A DNA stretch of 64,000 bases from Bradyrhizobium sp. SZCCT0231. Lineage in GTDB: Bacteria; Pseudomonadota; Alphaproteobacteria; Rhizobiales; Xanthobacteraceae. Location of the stretch: assembly GCF_018130245.1 (NCBI RefSeq), contig NZ_JAFCKP010000001.1:1426001-1490000 (forward strand), read 5' to 3'. Positions 61,066 to 64,000 of this stretch are shown piece after piece (the stretch's first letter is position 1; every line of letters starts with the position of its first letter). The translations under genes and the position numbers were made by a program. The notes beneath the pieces were generated by a model. The model had not been told where the DNA came from. It did no database searches and saw only the letters and a list, made by a program, of their open reading frames with translations.

Positions 61066-61845
61066 TCAACCCCACAACGCCGCAACGATCGCATCGAGCC
61101 CATCCGTCAGCGCCGCCGGCCCGGGCTGGAGAATGATCGGCGACTTGATCTCGACGATGCGGTCGTCGCGCACGGCGGGGATATTGCTCCAGCCATCGCG
61201 CTGGCGGATGCGGGCAGGCACGACTTTCTTGCCGCACCAGGAGGCAAGGATCACATCGGGCGCGGCCTCGCGCACTGCCTCCGCCGAGACGATGCGCTCC
61301 TTCGCCGCCTGCCGATGTCGCAGCTCGGCAAACGCATCCGCACCGCCGGCTATCTCGATCAATTCGGAAACCCAGCCGATGCCGGAGATCAATGGATCGT
61401 CCCACTCCTCGAAATAGACTTTTGGTCGGGGCGAGGGGCGGGGCGTCGCTGCGATCGCCGCGAGGCGCCGCTCGAAACTTTGCGCAAGGTCTTCCGCGCG
61501 CCCGGCGGCGTCAACCAGTGCACCCAGCGTGCGGATCATCGCCAGGATCCCGGCGACGTCGCGCTGGTTGAATACATGGACATCGATGCCGGCGCGGACG
61601 AGGTCGGCGACGATGCCGGCTTGGAGATCAGAGAAGGCCAGTACGAGGTCCGGTTCCAATGCCAGAATCTTCGGGATGTCCGCTGAGACGAAGGCTGACA
61701 CCCGCGGCTTTTCGCGCCGCACCTGCGGCGGGCGGACGGCGTAGCCGGACACGCCGACGATGCGGTCCTGCTCGCCGAGCAGATAGAGCGTCTCGACCGT
61801 TTCCTCGGTCAGGCAGACGATGCGGCGGGGCGGGAAGTGGCGCAT
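61066..61845 (-). CDS. Cobalamin-binding / BtuF-like protein
   Basis: About 259 residues from the ATG at 61845; ATG at 61866 and GTG at 61932 are also open and none has a clear ribosome site. Two-lobe BtuF/FecB fold: RIVCLTEETVETLYLLGEQDRIVGVSGYAVRPPQV, PDLVLAFSDLQAGIVADLVRAG, then lobe 2 (VYFEEWDDPLISGIGWVSELIEIAGG) with the spine helix between. No signal peptide is visible, unusual for a periplasmic B12-binding subunit; it may be a cytoplasmic relative. No btuCD genes adjoin. Confidence 0.78.
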   Translation of the reverse strand: MRHFPPRRIVCLTEETVETLYLLGEQDRIVGVSGYAVRPPQVRREKPRVSAFVSADIPKILALEPDLVLAFSDLQAGIVADLVRAGIDVHVFNQRDVAGILAMIRTLGALVDAAGRAEDLAQSFERRLAAIAATPRPSPRPKVYFEEWDDPLISGIGWVSELIEIAGGADAFAELRHRQAAKERIVSAEAVREAAPDVILASWCGKKVVPARIRQRDGWSNIPAVRDDRIVEIKSPIILQPGPAALTDGLDAIVAALWG

Positions 61846-61964
61846 GGCGAGACCATATGCGCTCATGCAGCGGACAATGTCACGGTGGCCATTACCTCGG
61901 ACGTCATTGCTTTGCCGTGCGAAGCCATTCACGTTGAGACAACAATGAATTGGGAGGGCTTTTG

Positions 61965-62363
61965 ATGACGCCGCTCGAGAAACTTAAAGCGATGAAGATG
62001 CCGTTCGCCGAGCTCAAAGGCGTCGAGTTCGTCGAAGCCGGGAAGGATCGCGTGGTGGCGCGGATGACGGTCCGGCCCGATCTCTGCACGCTTCACCACA
62101 CCATCCATGGCGGGGCGGTGATGGCGCTGGCCGATTCCGTCGGCGCAGCGGCGACCGTGATCAACTTGCCCGAGGACGCCAAGGGCACGACCACGCTGGA
62201 GAGCAAGACCAACTTCATCGGCGGCGCCAAGGAGGGGACCACTGTCATCGCCACGGCCACTCCGGTCCATCGTGGCCGGCGGACCCAGATCTGGACCACC
62301 CGGCTGGAAACCGAGGATGGCAAGCTGGTCGCCGTGGTGACCCAGACGCAGCTGGTCCTGTAA
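61965..62363 (+). CDS. PaaI-family hotdog-fold thioesterase
   Basis: 132 residues from the ATG at 61965 with GGGAGGG six bases upstream. The hotdog active-site segment is LCTLHHTIHGGAVMALADSVGA (N-x-HGG-type core with the nucleophile-supporting Asp), followed by TTLESKTNFIGGAKEGTTVIATATPVHRGRRTQIW. It hydrolyses acyl-CoAs, in PaaI hydroxyphenylacetyl-CoA-type. No phenylacetate genes are nearby, so the substrate is open. Confidence 0.9.
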   Translation: MTPLEKLKAMKMPFAELKGVEFVEAGKDRVVARMTVRPDLCTLHHTIHGGAVMALADSVGAAATVINLPEDAKGTTTLESKTNFIGGAKEGTTVIATATPVHRGRRTQIWTTRLETEDGKLVAVVTQTQLVL

Positions 62364-62515
62364 GACCACGAGATATTGATTTTATTAACCAATTGGTCGC
62401 TTCCGCTGCCTCTAACTTGGGCAGGTCTCCGTCTTGAAAATCATGGTGCGATGCACAATATAGGGGTCCTAGGGATTCGAACGCCTCCTCGAGGGACACC
62501 AAGAGGAGTTCTGAC

Positions 62516-63121
62516 GTGGTACTTGAAGAGACCGTCCGCACTGCCCCGGGCTATGTGCGGACCCTGATCCAGCAGGAAGAATTGCCGCTTCTGCGCGATC
62601 ACCTGCTGAGGCTCGATGCCGCAAGCCGGCACGACCGTTTCAACGGCTTTCTCGACGACAGCTTCATCGAGCGCTACGCCGCCCGCTGCGCCGAGGACGG
62701 CACCGTGATCGTTGCCTATATCGTCGATGGCATGGTCCGCGGTGCGGCCGAACTGCATCCGCCGGAAGGCGATTCCTTGCCTGAAGTCGCCTTCAGTGTG
62801 GAAGCGTCCGCGCGCCGCCAGGGTGTCGGCACAGTGCTGTTCCGCCGCCTGATCGCGGAGGCGCGCTGGAAAGGCTACAAGCAGCTGCGCATCACGACGG
62901 GTGCCGAGAATCACGCGATGCGGGCGCTCGCCCGGAAGTTCGGGGCGCATCTGGCTTTCCGCCACGGCGAATCGACCGGGACGATCGACCTCGCCAAGAC
63001 GCCTGAGGCCGAGCTCGCCGATCTCGCGGCCTCGCCCTTCACGGCCGGGCGCGCTCTTCTCAGCTTCAACAGCACTTGCTGGAAGCTGATCTCAAGCATG
63101 TACGGCAATCGCGCCGCGTAG
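62516..63121 (+). CDS. GNAT-family N-acetyltransferase
   Basis: 201 residues from a GTG with GAGGAG eight bases upstream. Motif A is canonical: EVAFSVEASARRQGVGTVLFRRLIAEARWKGYKQLRITT with RRQGVG as the acetyl-CoA loop, then HAMRALARKFGAHLAFRHGESTGTIDL. Single domain, without the CoA-ligase part of Pat/AcuA fusions. Substrate unknown. Its terminator-like hairpin is at 63145-63173. An AT-rich upstream stretch (62363-62460) should contain the promoter. Confidence 0.9.
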   Translation: MVLEETVRTAPGYVRTLIQQEELPLLRDHLLRLDAASRHDRFNGFLDDSFIERYAARCAEDGTVIVAYIVDGMVRGAAELHPPEGDSLPEVAFSVEASARRQGVGTVLFRRLIAEARWKGYKQLRITTGAENHAMRALARKFGAHLAFRHGESTGTIDLAKTPEAELADLAASPFTAGRALLSFNSTCWKLISSMYGNRAA

Positions 63122-63144
63122 CCCAAATCGCGCACGGGAATCAA

Positions 63145-63173
63145 AAAGCGGACCGGCAAAACCGGTCCGCTTT
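63145..63173. terminator. Bidirectional rho-independent terminator
   Basis: AAAGCGGACCGG (63145-63156) and CCGGTCCGCTTT (63162-63173) form a perfect 12-bp stem with a CAAAA loop; A-run before and T-run after allow use on either strand, between the GNAT gene and the minus-strand gene. Confidence 0.85.
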
Positions 63174-63199
63174 CGTATTCTGGGTGGCGAAATGAACGC

Positions 63200-63505
63200 T
63201 CAGGTGCCGGTGCGTTTGTCGTTGCCGAAACGGCGGACGATGCGGCGTTCGACCACGACGGAGCGCTGCGCGCCTTGTTCGCCGGCGATCACCCGCGTGG
63301 CCGTGATGCGGCTGTTGCTGCGGGCCTGCTTCTTCACCTCGGCCTGCACGATCTCGAGCGGCATTCCCATCAGGGCTGCGGCGATCTCGGCCTGCTGCGC
63401 CTGATCGTCGGTGATGCCGACAGCGGCGAAGATCGCCTCGTCCAGGGTGGGCGGATCGTGGCGCACGCGCCGCGTGCCATATTTGGTATTCCAGTCTGCG
63501 CTCAT
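63200..63505 (-). CDS. Small conserved-looking protein of unknown function
   Basis: 101 residues, soluble. It starts MSADWNTKYGTRRVRHDPPTLDEAIFAAVGITDDQAQQAEIAAALMGMPLEIVQAEVKKQAR and ends in a basic tail RSVVVERRIVRRFGNDK. The middle looks like a helix-turn-helix-like pair of short helices, though no known DNA-binding motif is clear. Codon use is typical of the neighbours. Function unknown. Confidence 0.65.
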   Translation of the reverse strand: MSADWNTKYGTRRVRHDPPTLDEAIFAAVGITDDQAQQAEIAAALMGMPLEIVQAEVKKQARSNSRITATRVIAGEQGAQRSVVVERRIVRRFGNDKRTGT

Positions 63506-63600
63506 AACGGCCTCGTTTTGATGCCGGGATACCTAGTGCCGCGAATGTTGCATTGCAATATGTAATTGGTGTGGCAGCTCAGCTATGCACCGGTCGGGTG

Positions 63601-64000
63601 TCATGGCGGTGACGCAGCACCGGCGCCGACCACCGCCCGCTGCTGAGGCCAGCGTTTCAGGGCAGCGTGTCCGGCTTCGGTGAGCCGGTAGATTCCCCGC
63701 TCGGCGCGCTCGAACCAGCCATACACATTGTTAAGCAAGATCTTGCCGGCATCGGGACAGCGCACACGCAGCTCGCGTACGGGCCGCGGACCTGTCGCGA
63801 GCTCTGATGCGCAGGCCAGCGCCTGCTGCCGATAGGCCGTCATGATCGGTGCGCGGGTACTGCCGCCAAGCACCGGATCGCCCTGGCGCCGCTGATGCTC
63901 GGCGACGAGGCGCGAGCGCACCTTCGGCTCGCGGCGGGGCGCCGTGGTTGGCGGCTTCACCAGAACCTCGACCTGGCCGCGATCGGTCACCCCGAGCATG
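63601..64000 (-). CDS. DUF2161-like (PD-(D/E)XK-type) protein, C-terminal part
   Basis: About 133 residues; the frame is open to the window's right edge, so the N-terminus is missing. The visible part begins at a segment LGVTDRGQVEVLV, followed by RLVAEHQRRQGDPVLGGSTRAPIMTAYRQQALACASEL and NNVYGWFERAERGIYRLTEAGHAAL. The GDP-x-GGS ... TAYRQ-AL and NVYGWFER-x-x-RG-x-Y order fits DUF2161, predicted nuclease-like proteins; the nuclease motifs would lie in the part outside the window. Confidence 0.75.
   Translation of the reverse strand, partial: MLGVTDRGQVEVLVKPPTTAPRREPKVRSRLVAEHQRRQGDPVLGGSTRAPIMTAYRQQALACASELATGPRPVRELRVRCPDAGKILLNNVYGWFERAERGIYRLTEAGHAALKRWPQQRAVVGAGAASPP

Noticed and set aside
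62472-62482. GGGATTCGAAC, resembling the T-arm of a tRNA read on the minus strand
   Set aside because: No matching acceptor, D or anticodon stems and no CCA lie around it, and the five base pairs of a T-stem cannot be formed.

Overview
The window is high-GC, densely packed alphaproteobacterial chromosome, most likely Bradyrhizobium or a close Nitrobacteraceae relative. This rests on the ppx-ppk-hdaA block beside purMN, the MaeB-type malic enzyme, many small Ala-rich secreted proteins, and several families of long-armed intergenic palindromes typical of that group. No rRNA, tRNA, prophage, insertion sequence or CRISPR array was found. Both ends cut genes: a TctC-type binding protein on the left and a DUF2161-like gene on the right.

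Layout. 1-5 kb: ABC-F ATPase, a NepR-like small protein, ndk and a TerC-family protein. 5-12 kb: a TonB-dependent siderophore receptor with an iron-box-like site upstream, then a minus-strand metal RND operon (adaptor, CzcA/CusA-type pump, DUF3240). 12-20 kb: housekeeping block ppx, ppk, hdaA, pgsA (minus) against purM-purN (plus). 20-21 kb: a three-gene toxin-antitoxin operon (antitoxin, VapC-like PIN toxin, extra small gene) behind a perfect palindromic operator, then cspA. 21-27 kb: autotransporter-like outer membrane protein, LysR regulator divergent from a GNAT-like/GNAT/pseudo-isochorismatase operon, a 56-codon small gene and a class III aminotransferase. 28-31 kb: rnd, a 36-residue membrane microprotein, and a LysR/quinone oxidoreductase divergent pair.

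31-39 kb: a phosphodiesterase plus Ugp-type ABC transporter operon without an ATPase gene, a degenerate M23 peptidase, and selO with two small unknown genes behind it. 39-46 kb: aspS, a large membrane-anchored protein of unknown function, maeB, DoxX. 46-54 kb: AraC regulator, RibD/DHFR-like reductase, polysaccharide deacetylase, secreted glutathione peroxidase, L,D-transpeptidase, CreA and small secreted proteins. 54-64 kb: MocR regulator divergent from a PNPOx-like flavoprotein, an M20 deacylase, a kynurenine operon (AFMID-type formamidase, kynA, kynU) converting tryptophan to anthranilate, a BtuF-like protein, a PaaI thioesterase and a GNAT.

The most interesting points are the three-gene toxin-antitoxin operon with its operator, the LysR-linked GNAT/pseudoenzyme operon, a dispersed 48-bp element that keeps a tiny reading frame in both copies, the tandem-repeat N-terminus of HdaA where a permease gene often sits, and several genes of under 60 codons.
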